Shown here: positions 20,557 through 28,457 of the stretch, piece by piece
Layout: every line of letters begins with the position of its first letter
Numbering within the stretch: position 1 is the stretch's first letter
Assembly: GCA_015486965.1 (NCBI GenBank)
Contig: WFQQ01000067.1
Span: forward strand, 1 to 45,757
Length of the DNA stretch: 45,757 nucleotides
Source: Desulfurellaceae bacterium
GTDB lineage: Bacteria > Campylobacterota_A > Desulfurellia > Desulfurellales > Hippeaceae
Direction of reading: 5' to 3'
Made by a program: the position numbers and the translations under genes
The notes under the pieces: generated by a model
Seen by the model: the letters and a program-made list of their open reading frames with translations, nothing else
Told to the model about the DNA's origin: nothing
Databases searched by the model: none

Positions 20557-21393
20557 ATGGAAAAGAAGAGATTAACACTTGGGCACAGTCCAGACCCAGA
20601 CGATGCATTTATGTTCTACGGACTTAACATAGAGGGTGGAGTTGATACAAACGGCTATGAATTTGAACAGATTTTAAAGGACATTCAGACACTTAATGAG
20701 ATGGCAATTGATGAAAAGTTGGATATCACAGCCATTTCACTTGCAGCCTACCCCACAATATCAGATAAATACGCAATCCTTTCAAGTGGCGCAAGCATGG
20801 GCTATAAATATGGACCCCTCGTGGTTGCAAAAGAAAGATTTCCCCTTGAAGAGCTCAAAAAAAAGCTCATAGCCATACCGGGGAAGCTCACAAGCGCTTA
20901 TCTTGAACTGAGGCTACTTTTAGGCAAGGAGTTAAACACAACCGTTATACCATTTGACAAAATACTTGACGCCGTCAAAAACGGAGAGGTTGATGCAGGT
21001 CTGATTATACACGAAGGCCAGTTAACCTATTCCAAATACAACCTTGAAAAAATAGTTGATCTGGGTGAATGGTGGTATGAGAAAACCAGACTGCCCCTGC
21101 CACTCGGCGTTAACGCTATCCATAGAAAGTTTGGCGATGAGATGAAAAAAATATCGAACATCTTAAAGGAGAGTATTCTGTTCTCTTTAAATCACAGGGA
21201 TGAGGCTGTAAAATACGCCCTTAACTTTGCAAGGGGAATGGATAGAGATTTAGCAGATAAATTTGTTGGCATGTATGTTAATGAGTTAACTGTGGATATG
21301 GGTGAGAAAGGAGTTGAAGCATGCAGGCTTCTCCTCAAGGAAGCCTACGACAAAGGATTGATTGAAAAACTACCTGAAATAGACCTTGTCTAA
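20557..21393 (+). CDS. mqnD: 1,4-dihydroxy-6-naphthoate synthase (MqnD; futalosine pathway)
   Basis: LTLGHSPDPDDAFMFYGL, ITAISLAAYPTISDKYAILSSGASMGYKYGPLVVAK, GEVDAGLIIHEGQLTY, LPLPLGVNAIHRKFG; GGAGG 7 nt upstream of ATG 20557. Confidence 0.93.
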   Translation: MEKKRLTLGHSPDPDDAFMFYGLNIEGGVDTNGYEFEQILKDIQTLNEMAIDEKLDITAISLAAYPTISDKYAILSSGASMGYKYGPLVVAKERFPLEELKKKLIAIPGKLTSAYLELRLLLGKELNTTVIPFDKILDAVKNGEVDAGLIIHEGQLTYSKYNLEKIVDLGEWWYEKTRLPLPLGVNAIHRKFGDEMKKISNILKESILFSLNHRDEAVKYALNFARGMDRDLADKFVGMYVNELTVDMGEKGVEACRLLLKEAYDKGLIEKLPEIDLV

Positions 21394-22570
21394 GCTATTT
21401 TATGTGGCAATAGTGGGCGCAGGAGCAAGTGGCCTTGCCTGCGCCTATTTTCTTAAAAACAGAAACATAATAATATTTGATAAATACGAGGGGGCAAGGA
21501 AGTTATCAATCACGGGAAACAACAGATGCAACATAACAAATATGCTGCCCCTTGAAGAATTCCTTGAACAATACGGTAAAAACGGAAGATTTTTGAGAGA
21601 CACATTTAACAACTTCTTTAGAGAAGAGCTTATTGAATGGCTCGAAGACCTCGGTGTAAAAACCACTACAGAAAATGGCAGGGTGTTTTTAAAAAACAAA
21701 AGCTCGGAACAATTTTCGGAACTTTTGAAATCAAAAGTGGAACATAAAGTTTCACTGTTTAAAAAATTCGAGCCAGTTGTGGATATAGCAAATGATAGAA
21801 AAGTATTTCTGATTAGAACACAAAAAGGCATATATAAATCCAAGGTCGTGGTGTTAACCTGTGGAGGCATGAGCTTCCCTAAAACAGGTTCTCGTGGCTC
21901 CTGCTACAAACTTGCAAGGAAATTAGGGCATACAATAACAGATTTAGAACCGATGGAAACACCGTTTTGTGCTAAAAACTGCTGCAGCTCATTAAAAGGC
22001 ACAACCCTATCCAATGTAAAGGTAACACTTACTGTCAACAATAAAAATATTACAGAAAGAGGAGACCTTATATTTACACACTTCGGGGTCAGTGGACCCG
22101 TAATTTTTAAACTGTCAGGTAATAGTTTCCAGCAAGCAATCTTGAGAATTGAACTTTTAGAAAACAGCAAAGAGATTATTAAAAAGCTGCACTTTTACAG
22201 GGGGAAGGTCAGAAATTTTCTTTCCCAATTCATACCAGCAAGACTCTCACAAATTGCCCCATATTCAGAAGAACTTGCCGCCAACCTCAATAAAAGTCAG
22301 CTAAACCTGATAAAAGAGTTTCTATCAAACTTTACATTGGAAGTTAAAAAATGTGGATTTGACAGAGCTTTCGTTACAAAAGGTGGAGTGAGCCTAAAAG
22401 AGGTAAACCCTAAAACCTTTGAGTCAAAACTCATCAAAAACCTATTTTTCGGCGGTGAGGTACTTGATATTCAGGGAAACATCGGCGGTTTTAACCTACA
22501 GTTCGCATTCTCAAGTGGCTACACAATAGCAAAATCAATCAACGAAAGATTCGGTCAGATAATCGCTTAG
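21386..22570 (+). CDS. NAD(P)/FAD-dependent oxidoreductase, HI0933/BaiN/YhiN family
   Basis: TTG start; VAIVGAGASGLACAYFLKN, KLSITGNNRCNITNM, LTCGGMSFPKTGSRGSCYKLARKLGHTI, TKGGVSLKEVNPKTFESKLIKNLFFGGEVLDIQGNIGGFNLQFAFSSGYTIAKSI. Confidence 0.94.
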   Translation: MSKLFYVAIVGAGASGLACAYFLKNRNIIIFDKYEGARKLSITGNNRCNITNMLPLEEFLEQYGKNGRFLRDTFNNFFREELIEWLEDLGVKTTTENGRVFLKNKSSEQFSELLKSKVEHKVSLFKKFEPVVDIANDRKVFLIRTQKGIYKSKVVVLTCGGMSFPKTGSRGSCYKLARKLGHTITDLEPMETPFCAKNCCSSLKGTTLSNVKVTLTVNNKNITERGDLIFTHFGVSGPVIFKLSGNSFQQAILRIELLENSKEIIKKLHFYRGKVRNFLSQFIPARLSQIAPYSEELAANLNKSQLNLIKEFLSNFTLEVKKCGFDRAFVTKGGVSLKEVNPKTFESKLIKNLFFGGEVLDIQGNIGGFNLQFAFSSGYTIAKSINERFGQIIA

Positions 22571-23680
22571 AGCATCTGCAACCTTTTCAGGTTCTATAAC
22601 ATGTTGATATATTTTGGTTATTGGTTTAAACTTCGCATTATGATAATAAATAGAGTCCTGTATTATATCCTCAAGCAGATTTATGGAAAACAACGCATAT
22701 CTCGTTTCTTCTAAAGGACTTTCATCTATCGAAGATGTGTACAATCCCTTCTCAGGGCTATAATAAGATGTTATTAAGTTCATCAATGCATTAATTTTGT
22801 TTGTAAGCTCATTTAACTCATTTTCTTCAAATTGCTGAATTTTTGAATAAACAAAATCAATGGAATAAACAAGCTTTGCTATCTCTTTTAACTTTAAATT
22901 CATATTGGCATAGCTTAAAAGATAAATTAGCCATAGTTTTGAATTTTCAGGTACTTTCTTCAAATGGTCTAAAATAAAACAAACTTTGAAAAACCCACCC
23001 AGCGTTTTAGGAACTATTTTAACTAACTTTTCTTCATCAATAACGCTCTGCAATTCTTTGGAGAGTTTATTCTCCCATATATTTAAAAGCTCATGCTGAA
23101 AATTTAAAATTTTTATTTTTACATCCATCCTATTTATAACGGGCTTCAAACTTTTGTCTTCTTTCAAAATGCTTTCAAAAATATCTCTTGGTACTCTATA
23201 GGCCTGCCGACTTCCCCACGCAGGTACAACACCAATTTTTCCATGCTCTACTATCCACTTTGGTTTTATTAAAGCATATCTTAGAGATTTTTTAAGGATG
23301 TATAAAAATAATCTGTCATCATAAGGCACTCTTTCACCCTTAACTTTCTTAGCCACTTTAGAAATTTTGAAATCAAAAAATGGTAAATCTTCCCTATCAG
23401 CATATTGAAACTCAATGAGGAGCTTTTCATCATTTCCAATCTTTACTATAAAATCTGGCTCTCGTGTAACTCCGCCTTTTCTTAAAAACCATAAAAATTT
23501 ATCGCCTCCGTATTTTTCAACCGAAATATCTTCTCTTTTGTATTCTTCTTTTAATTTTTTCTCAAGCCAATCCTTAATTTCTAACTCGGCAATAGCTTTC
23601 TTTTTCATATCCCGTCTATATTCAATATATGTTCTGGCTTTTATATCACTAGATTGTGCATACATTAACTTTGCATTCAT
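22535..23680 (-). CDS. Predicted type II restriction endonuclease (PD-(D/E)XK-like, E-x-Q variant)
   Basis: Adjacent to the DNA methyltransferase; VTREPDFIVKIGNDEKLLIEFQYADRED fits PD-x(n)-E-x-Q nuclease core; AT-rich; function inferred from context. Confidence 0.6.
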   Translation of the reverse strand: MNAKLMYAQSSDIKARTYIEYRRDMKKKAIAELEIKDWLEKKLKEEYKREDISVEKYGGDKFLWFLRKGGVTREPDFIVKIGNDEKLLIEFQYADREDLPFFDFKISKVAKKVKGERVPYDDRLFLYILKKSLRYALIKPKWIVEHGKIGVVPAWGSRQAYRVPRDIFESILKEDKSLKPVINRMDVKIKILNFQHELLNIWENKLSKELQSVIDEEKLVKIVPKTLGGFFKVCFILDHLKKVPENSKLWLIYLLSYANMNLKLKEIAKLVYSIDFVYSKIQQFEENELNELTNKINALMNLITSYYSPEKGLYTSSIDESPLEETRYALFSINLLEDIIQDSIYYHNAKFKPITKIYQHVIEPEKVADALSDYLTESFVD

Positions 23681-23691
23681 CTATACCCACC

Positions 23692-24741
23692 TCATAATAG
23701 CCTTCTTTGATAATTCTTTATTCTTTTTATCGCTTCATTTGCTAATTCTGGGTTTATTTCATAACCAATACCATTCCTTTTTAGATCCTTTGCAGCTACT
23801 AATGTCGTACCTGATCCTAAAAACGGATCTAATACCGTTTCTCCAACAAAGCTATATGCTTTTATTAATCTATATGGCAACTCATAAGGGAACGGCGCTG
23901 GATGATTTCTATTATTTCCACTTTTCTCTGGCTTCATTACCCAAACATCAGATTTTTTAATTTCTATCCAGAAATCCTTATCTATCTTTGATTCTTCTCT
24001 TTGCTCTTTTGTCAGATGAGCATATTTTTTATAATTCTTGGGTGCGGGTTTTTCAAATTCCAGTATAAACTCATGAGCATAGTTTATGAGAATGTTTCCT
24101 GGATAAGGATATGTTCCAAAATGCGCTCTAACAGAGTTTGTCTTTTGCCATATTATCTCTCTACGAAATACAAAACCTATATCCTCGCATAAATCAATGG
24201 TTTTACCTACTATATTCAAACTTCTAAAACCATTTTCGGTTCTTACAGGTAAATTCATAATGTTGATAAACGCCTTTCTTCCGGGCTGTAAAACCCTAAA
24301 AACCTCTTTCCATACTTTACCTATTTCTACAAACCATTCATCTAAATTATGTATATTTCCCAAATCACCCTCTATGGGCTCTTTAGAATAAAGTTTTGCA
24401 TCAAAATATGGTGGTGAAGTAATCATTAAATGGATTGAGTTATCTTCTAACTCACTCATATCTCTTGCATCTTTAATAAACACTGTTTGGCAAAATTCAC
24501 CTTTGCAAAGATCAACCTTATCTAAAAAAGTCTTCGATTTCACACTGTTCGTGTGGCTTAAAACAAAGCTATTCTCAACTTTCTTTACATCCCTAATATC
24601 AAACCTATACTGCCCGCTTGCTGACTTAAAACCTGCCAACCTTCCAGATTTCAACAGATTATGCACATCCTTAACACCTATTCCTAAGTAGCGGGCAACC
24701 TCAATTGCAGATAGATACTTTCTTTTTTTATAATCGTCCAT
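23692..24741 (-). CDS. DNA methyltransferase (beta-class, N4-cytosine/N6-adenine type) with N-terminal excisionase/MerR-like HTH
   Basis: N-terminal YLSAIEVARYLGIGVKDVHNLLKSGRLAGFKSASGQYRFDIRDVKK; catalytic motif ITSPPYFDAKLY; SAM motif VLDPFLGSGTTLVAAKDLKRNGIGYEINPE. Confidence 0.92.
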   Translation of the reverse strand: MDDYKKRKYLSAIEVARYLGIGVKDVHNLLKSGRLAGFKSASGQYRFDIRDVKKVENSFVLSHTNSVKSKTFLDKVDLCKGEFCQTVFIKDARDMSELEDNSIHLMITSPPYFDAKLYSKEPIEGDLGNIHNLDEWFVEIGKVWKEVFRVLQPGRKAFINIMNLPVRTENGFRSLNIVGKTIDLCEDIGFVFRREIIWQKTNSVRAHFGTYPYPGNILINYAHEFILEFEKPAPKNYKKYAHLTKEQREESKIDKDFWIEIKKSDVWVMKPEKSGNNRNHPAPFPYELPYRLIKAYSFVGETVLDPFLGSGTTLVAAKDLKRNGIGYEINPELANEAIKRIKNYQRRLL

Positions 24742-24795
24742 CTCTCTCCTTCCCCAACTCCTTTAGAGTATGAAACAAAAAATACTTAGTCAAAT

Positions 24796-24819
24796 TATTG
24801 CTTTTAATATTGCTCTTGA
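24796..24819. repeat. Two tandem 12-bp imperfect direct repeats in the divergent promoter region
   Basis: TATTGCTTTTAA (24796-24807) directly followed by TATTGCTCTTGA (24808-24819), 10/12 identical. Confidence 0.6.
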
Positions 24820-24844
24820 TTTTTTCAGGATTAAATTAAATAAT
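24816..24844 (+). promoter_or_regulatory. Sigma70-like promoter candidate for the SIMPL-hemG pair
   Basis: TTGATT (24816-24821), 17-nt spacer, AATAAT (24839-24844), then GGGAGG and ATG 24865. Confidence 0.45.
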
Positions 24845-24864
24845 TACCAAAAAGGGAGGTAGAC

Positions 24865-25560
24865 ATGAAGGGCAGAAAATTTCTGATTGCAGTATTTATA
24901 TTAACAATTTTTCCTCGTCTTGTTTTCTCAAAAGAGCTCTACTCGACAATCTCAACATCGTTTCAGCTCAAAAAGAGGGTAAGTTGCGATAGACTGATAA
25001 TGAAATTCAGGGTGTGGGCTAACGGCAACACCTTTCCCGAAGCCCTAAAAAGGTTGAAACCTATAAACAATGAATTTCTTGCATTCCTTAAGAAAATCTA
25101 TCCCCTGGAGCAGATAAAAACACAGATGGGCTACGGAGGGGAGCGTAGCGCAGCAATAATCATAACAATTGATACAAACATGGTGAACTCAGCGGGAAGG
25201 GTTTTAAAGTTTATATCCAACAAACACTTTCCATATCAGACAGGAATAAACATTTCTAAACTAACATACACCGTATCAAATAAAAAAATGGCAAGAGTCA
25301 AAGCCCTTATTTTCAAAGAGGCGCTCCTTAGGTGCAAACAGCTACTCAAGATTACAAATAGCATCCTGAAAAGAACCTATTATGTCTCATCAATCAACAT
25401 AAGCTATGGTGGAGTAAGGGCAATCTACAACGAACCGCAAAGAAACATACTCTTTAAAGCCTCATCCAAACCCATAGGAAATGGCGGCATAAAAACCAAT
25501 CCGGGTCAAAAGCTCATTAAAGCAACGGTTAGCTTCTCGGCAATATCAAAAATAGAATGA
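24865..25560 (+). CDS. SIMPL-domain (DUF541) periplasmic protein
   Basis: Signal peptide MKGRKFLIAVFILTIFPRLVFS; C-terminal INISYGGVRAIYNEP...NPGQKLIKATVSFSAISKIE typical of SIMPL proteins; RBS AAGGGAGG. Confidence 0.7.
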   Translation: MKGRKFLIAVFILTIFPRLVFSKELYSTISTSFQLKKRVSCDRLIMKFRVWANGNTFPEALKRLKPINNEFLAFLKKIYPLEQIKTQMGYGGERSAAIIITIDTNMVNSAGRVLKFISNKHFPYQTGINISKLTYTVSNKKMARVKALIFKEALLRCKQLLKITNSILKRTYYVSSINISYGGVRAIYNEPQRNILFKASSKPIGNGGIKTNPGQKLIKATVSFSAISKIE

Positions 25561-26894
25561 AAATAGCTGTAGTTGGTGGCGGCATCTCTGGAGTTTCAAC
25601 TGCATACTTACTAAAAAAGCACACAAAGCACGATATAATTCTCATAGAAAAAGAGAAAATAGGTGGCAAAGCTCTATCTGAAAAAAGGGATGGATACCTC
25701 ATTGAGACAGGACCTAATGGTTTCCTTTCGAACAAAGAGGAGATTAAAAAACTTATAACGGAGAGTGGCTTTGATAGTGAAGTAATTGAAAGCAGAGACG
25801 AGTCTAACAGAAAATTTATATTTTCAAATGGCAGATTATGGGAGATACCAAAAAACCCTGCGAAAATCATGTTTAATGGGTTTTTAAGCTCAAAAGCAAA
25901 GCTAAAAATACTGAAAGAACCATTCATAAAACCCGTATTCCGAGACGAAACCGTTGAGGGTTTTGTCAAAAGAAGGCTGGGGCAAGAGTTTCTCGATAAA
26001 ATTATAGGTCCCATGGTGTGCGGCGTTTTCGCTGGAGATCCAAAAATTATGAGTATGGAATCGAACTTTCCTCGCATTAAAGAGATAGAAAGGAGGTACG
26101 GCTCACTTATTAAGGGTTTAATTGGCATGATGAAAGAAAAACGGGCTGGTGCAAACTCAATCAGTGGCGGCTTTTCATCAAAACTCCTATCGTTTAAAAA
26201 CGGCGTGGGCAGTTTTATAAAACATCTTTCAAAAAGCATAGAAATAGTAAAGGATGAGGTGCTTTCCATAGAAACGATAAATGGAAAACAGAGACTGTTG
26301 GGGAGATTAAATCACTACACAGCTGACATCGTAATATTTTCCCTGCCAGCTTACTCCTTAAAAAAAATTATAGAAAACTACAACAGAGAGTTTGCCGCCC
26401 ATTTAAATAATATCCCTTATGCACCTATGGCAGTTTTAGCTTTGGGTTTTGAAAGCTCAAAGCTACCGGAAATAACAAACTCCTTTGGCTACCTATTCGA
26501 TTTAAACGAAATAGAAGACACAATAGGTGTACTCTTTGACTCATCCATCTTTGGGGGTCGAGCAAAAGCGGGAAAAACCTTGATAAGGATAATGGTAGGA
26601 GGGCAACTTGCCAAAGAATCACCCTTTAAAAGCAACCTTATAACATTAGCAATGAAAGAGCTAAATAGGAGTGCAAACATACACTATCCGTTTGAGTTTG
26701 CTTATAAAAAAGTACACCACAAGGCTATTCCAGTATACACATTAAATCACAAAAAAGTAAAAGAAGAGCTGTTAGAGTTTGAAAGGAAACATAGAGGAAT
26801 ATTTATAACTGGAAATGCCTTCTTTGGAATAAGCCTAAACGACTGTGTAAAAACTGCCTATAACACGCTTGAGAAAATAAAAAGCGGGCTATAA
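25557..26894 (+). CDS. hemG: HemY/HemG-type flavin protoporphyrinogen oxidase
   Basis: MKIAVVGGGISGVSTAYLLKKH, LIETGPNGFLSNKEEIKKLITESGF, DKIIGPMVCGVFAGDPKIMSMESNFPRIKEIERRYGSLIKGLIGMMKE, FITGNAFFGISLNDCVKTAY. Confidence 0.9.
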   Translation: MKIAVVGGGISGVSTAYLLKKHTKHDIILIEKEKIGGKALSEKRDGYLIETGPNGFLSNKEEIKKLITESGFDSEVIESRDESNRKFIFSNGRLWEIPKNPAKIMFNGFLSSKAKLKILKEPFIKPVFRDETVEGFVKRRLGQEFLDKIIGPMVCGVFAGDPKIMSMESNFPRIKEIERRYGSLIKGLIGMMKEKRAGANSISGGFSSKLLSFKNGVGSFIKHLSKSIEIVKDEVLSIETINGKQRLLGRLNHYTADIVIFSLPAYSLKKIIENYNREFAAHLNNIPYAPMAVLALGFESSKLPEITNSFGYLFDLNEIEDTIGVLFDSSIFGGRAKAGKTLIRIMVGGQLAKESPFKSNLITLAMKELNRSANIHYPFEFAYKKVHHKAIPVYTLNHKKVKEELLEFERKHRGIFITGNAFFGISLNDCVKTAYNTLEKIKSGL

Positions 26895-26902
26895 GCCCGC
26901 TT
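26882..26902 (-). terminator. Rho-independent terminator of glnA overlapping the hemG 3' end
   Basis: AAGCGGGCT-ATA-AGCCCGCTT, 9-bp perfect stem; on the minus strand the stem is followed by TTTATTTTCTC, giving a CTTTTTATTTT tail. Confidence 0.85.
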
Positions 26903-26909
26903 AAAGTGT

Positions 26910-28331
26910 TTAAACATCGAAATAGAGGTAAAACTCTGCAGGATGCGGAATAGAGTTCACAAACTTTATCTCGTTTTCCCTCTTGTAATCTATCCAGGTT
27001 CTTATTAAATCCTCTGTGAACACATCACCCCTTAGCAAGAATTCATAGTCTTTCTCAAGTTCATCCAGTGCTTCTTCTAAGTTTTTGGGCATCTTCTCAA
27101 CCTTGGCAAGCTCTTCCGGTGGCAGGTCATAGATATTTTTATCCATAGGCTCACCAGGGTCTATCTTGTTGATTATTCCGTCTATACCAGCCATCAGCAT
27201 GGCAGCAAAAGCCAGATATGGATTTGCTGTCGGGTCTGGGAATCTAACCTCGATCCTCTTGGCTTTTGGAGAGGGTGAATACATTGGAATTCTTATAGCC
27301 GCAGACCTGTTTCTCGATGAGTATGCAAGGTTGATAGGCGCTTCAAATCCCGGAACAAGCCTCTTGTACGATACGGTGGTTGGATTCGTAAAGGCAGCAA
27401 GTGCCTTTCCGTGTTTCAGGATTCCACCTATGTAGTAAAGCCCTATCTCACTAAGGCCAGCATAACCACTGCCAGCAAATAGTGGTTTTCCATCCTTCCA
27501 GAGACTCTGGTGGGTATGCATACCCGTTCCATTATCACCAGAAAGTGGCTTTGGCATGAATGTTACAGTCTTACCATACATGAATGCTACATTCTTTGCC
27601 AGATATTTATACTTGAGTACATTGTCAGCCTGCTTAAGGAGTGGTGCATATTTAATATCTATCTCAGCCTGACCGGCAGTGGCAACCTCATGGTGGTGTG
27701 CCTCAACCTCAACGCCTGCCTTCTCAAGCTCAAGCACAATCTCGCTTCTCAAATCCTGTAAACTATCCAGTGGAGGAACAGGGAAATAACCCTCTTTATG
27801 TCTCACCTTGTAGCCAAGATTGGGCTCCTCCTCCCTTGCCGTGTTCCAAATACCCTCAACCGAATCAACTTCGTAGTATGCAACATTGGACTCTATCTGG
27901 TATTTAACATCGTCAAGTATGAAAAACTCAAGCTCAGGACCAAAATAGGCAACATCAGCAATACCTGAAGACTTCAAAAACTCCTCTGCTTTTTTGGCAA
28001 CACCCCTTGGGTGTCTCTCATAAGGCTCACGGGTAATGGGGTCTATTACATCGCAAATAATGTTGAGCGTCCCAACCTCGGCAAACGGGTCAACAAAAGC
28101 TGTATCGGGGTCTGGCACAACAAGCATATCGCTTTCGTTAATGGTTTTCCATCCTCTGATAGAAGAGCCGTCGAACCCTATACCCTCCTCAAAAACCTCC
28201 TCAGTTATGACATGTGCAGGCACACTAAAATGCTGCCAGGTGCCAAGCAGATCAACAAATCTCACATCAACAATCTTAATGTCCTCTTCTTGAATCTTTT
28301 TTACAACATCTTCAGGTGTCATCATTCCCAT
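26910..28331 (-). CDS. glnA: Glutamine synthetase type I
   Basis: [86 protein letters not shown] (adenylylation-site region); GGAGG before ATG. Confidence 0.97.
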   Translation of the reverse strand: MGMMTPEDVVKKIQEEDIKIVDVRFVDLLGTWQHFSVPAHVITEEVFEEGIGFDGSSIRGWKTINESDMLVVPDPDTAFVDPFAEVGTLNIICDVIDPITREPYERHPRGVAKKAEEFLKSSGIADVAYFGPELEFFILDDVKYQIESNVAYYEVDSVEGIWNTAREEEPNLGYKVRHKEGYFPVPPLDSLQDLRSEIVLELEKAGVEVEAHHHEVATAGQAEIDIKYAPLLKQADNVLKYKYLAKNVAFMYGKTVTFMPKPLSGDNGTGMHTHQSLWKDGKPLFAGSGYAGLSEIGLYYIGGILKHGKALAAFTNPTTVSYKRLVPGFEAPINLAYSSRNRSAAIRIPMYSPSPKAKRIEVRFPDPTANPYLAFAAMLMAGIDGIINKIDPGEPMDKNIYDLPPEELAKVEKMPKNLEEALDELEKDYEFLLRGDVFTEDLIRTWIDYKRENEIKFVNSIPHPAEFYLYFDV

Positions 28332-28347
28332 ACCTCCAAAAATAGAT

Positions 28348-28364
28348 TTGGCGTTTGTTTAGCA
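28348..28364 (+). promoter_or_regulatory. Sigma-54-like promoter candidate upstream of the NifA-like regulator
   Basis: TTGGCGTTTGTTTAGCA: GG at 28350-28351 and GC at 28362-28363, the 12-nt spacing of -24/-12 promoters. Confidence 0.4.
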
Positions 28365-28439
28365 ACATGAGTTCCCTTACTATTTAAACAGGTAAAACAA
28401 ATAATTTAATAAAATCAGACAAACCCAGCTTGAATTTTT

Positions 28440-28457
28440 GTTTACAATTTTGTAAAC
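28440..28457. promoter_or_regulatory. Inverted-repeat operator candidate next to the NifA-like gene start
   Basis: GTTTACAA-TT-TTGTAAAC, perfect 8-bp arms with 2-nt centre. Confidence 0.55.

Noticed and set aside
23415-23960. 181-aa plus-strand ORF across the R-M gene junction, considered as an antitoxin or control protein
   Set aside because: Phe/Leu-rich shadow typical of antisense to AT-rich genes; no RBS or domain; both opposite-strand genes are convincing
24757-24787. AGTAT/ATACT short inverted repeat upstream of the methyltransferase
   Set aside because: Only 5-bp arms with a 10-nt loop in AT-rich DNA; expected by chance
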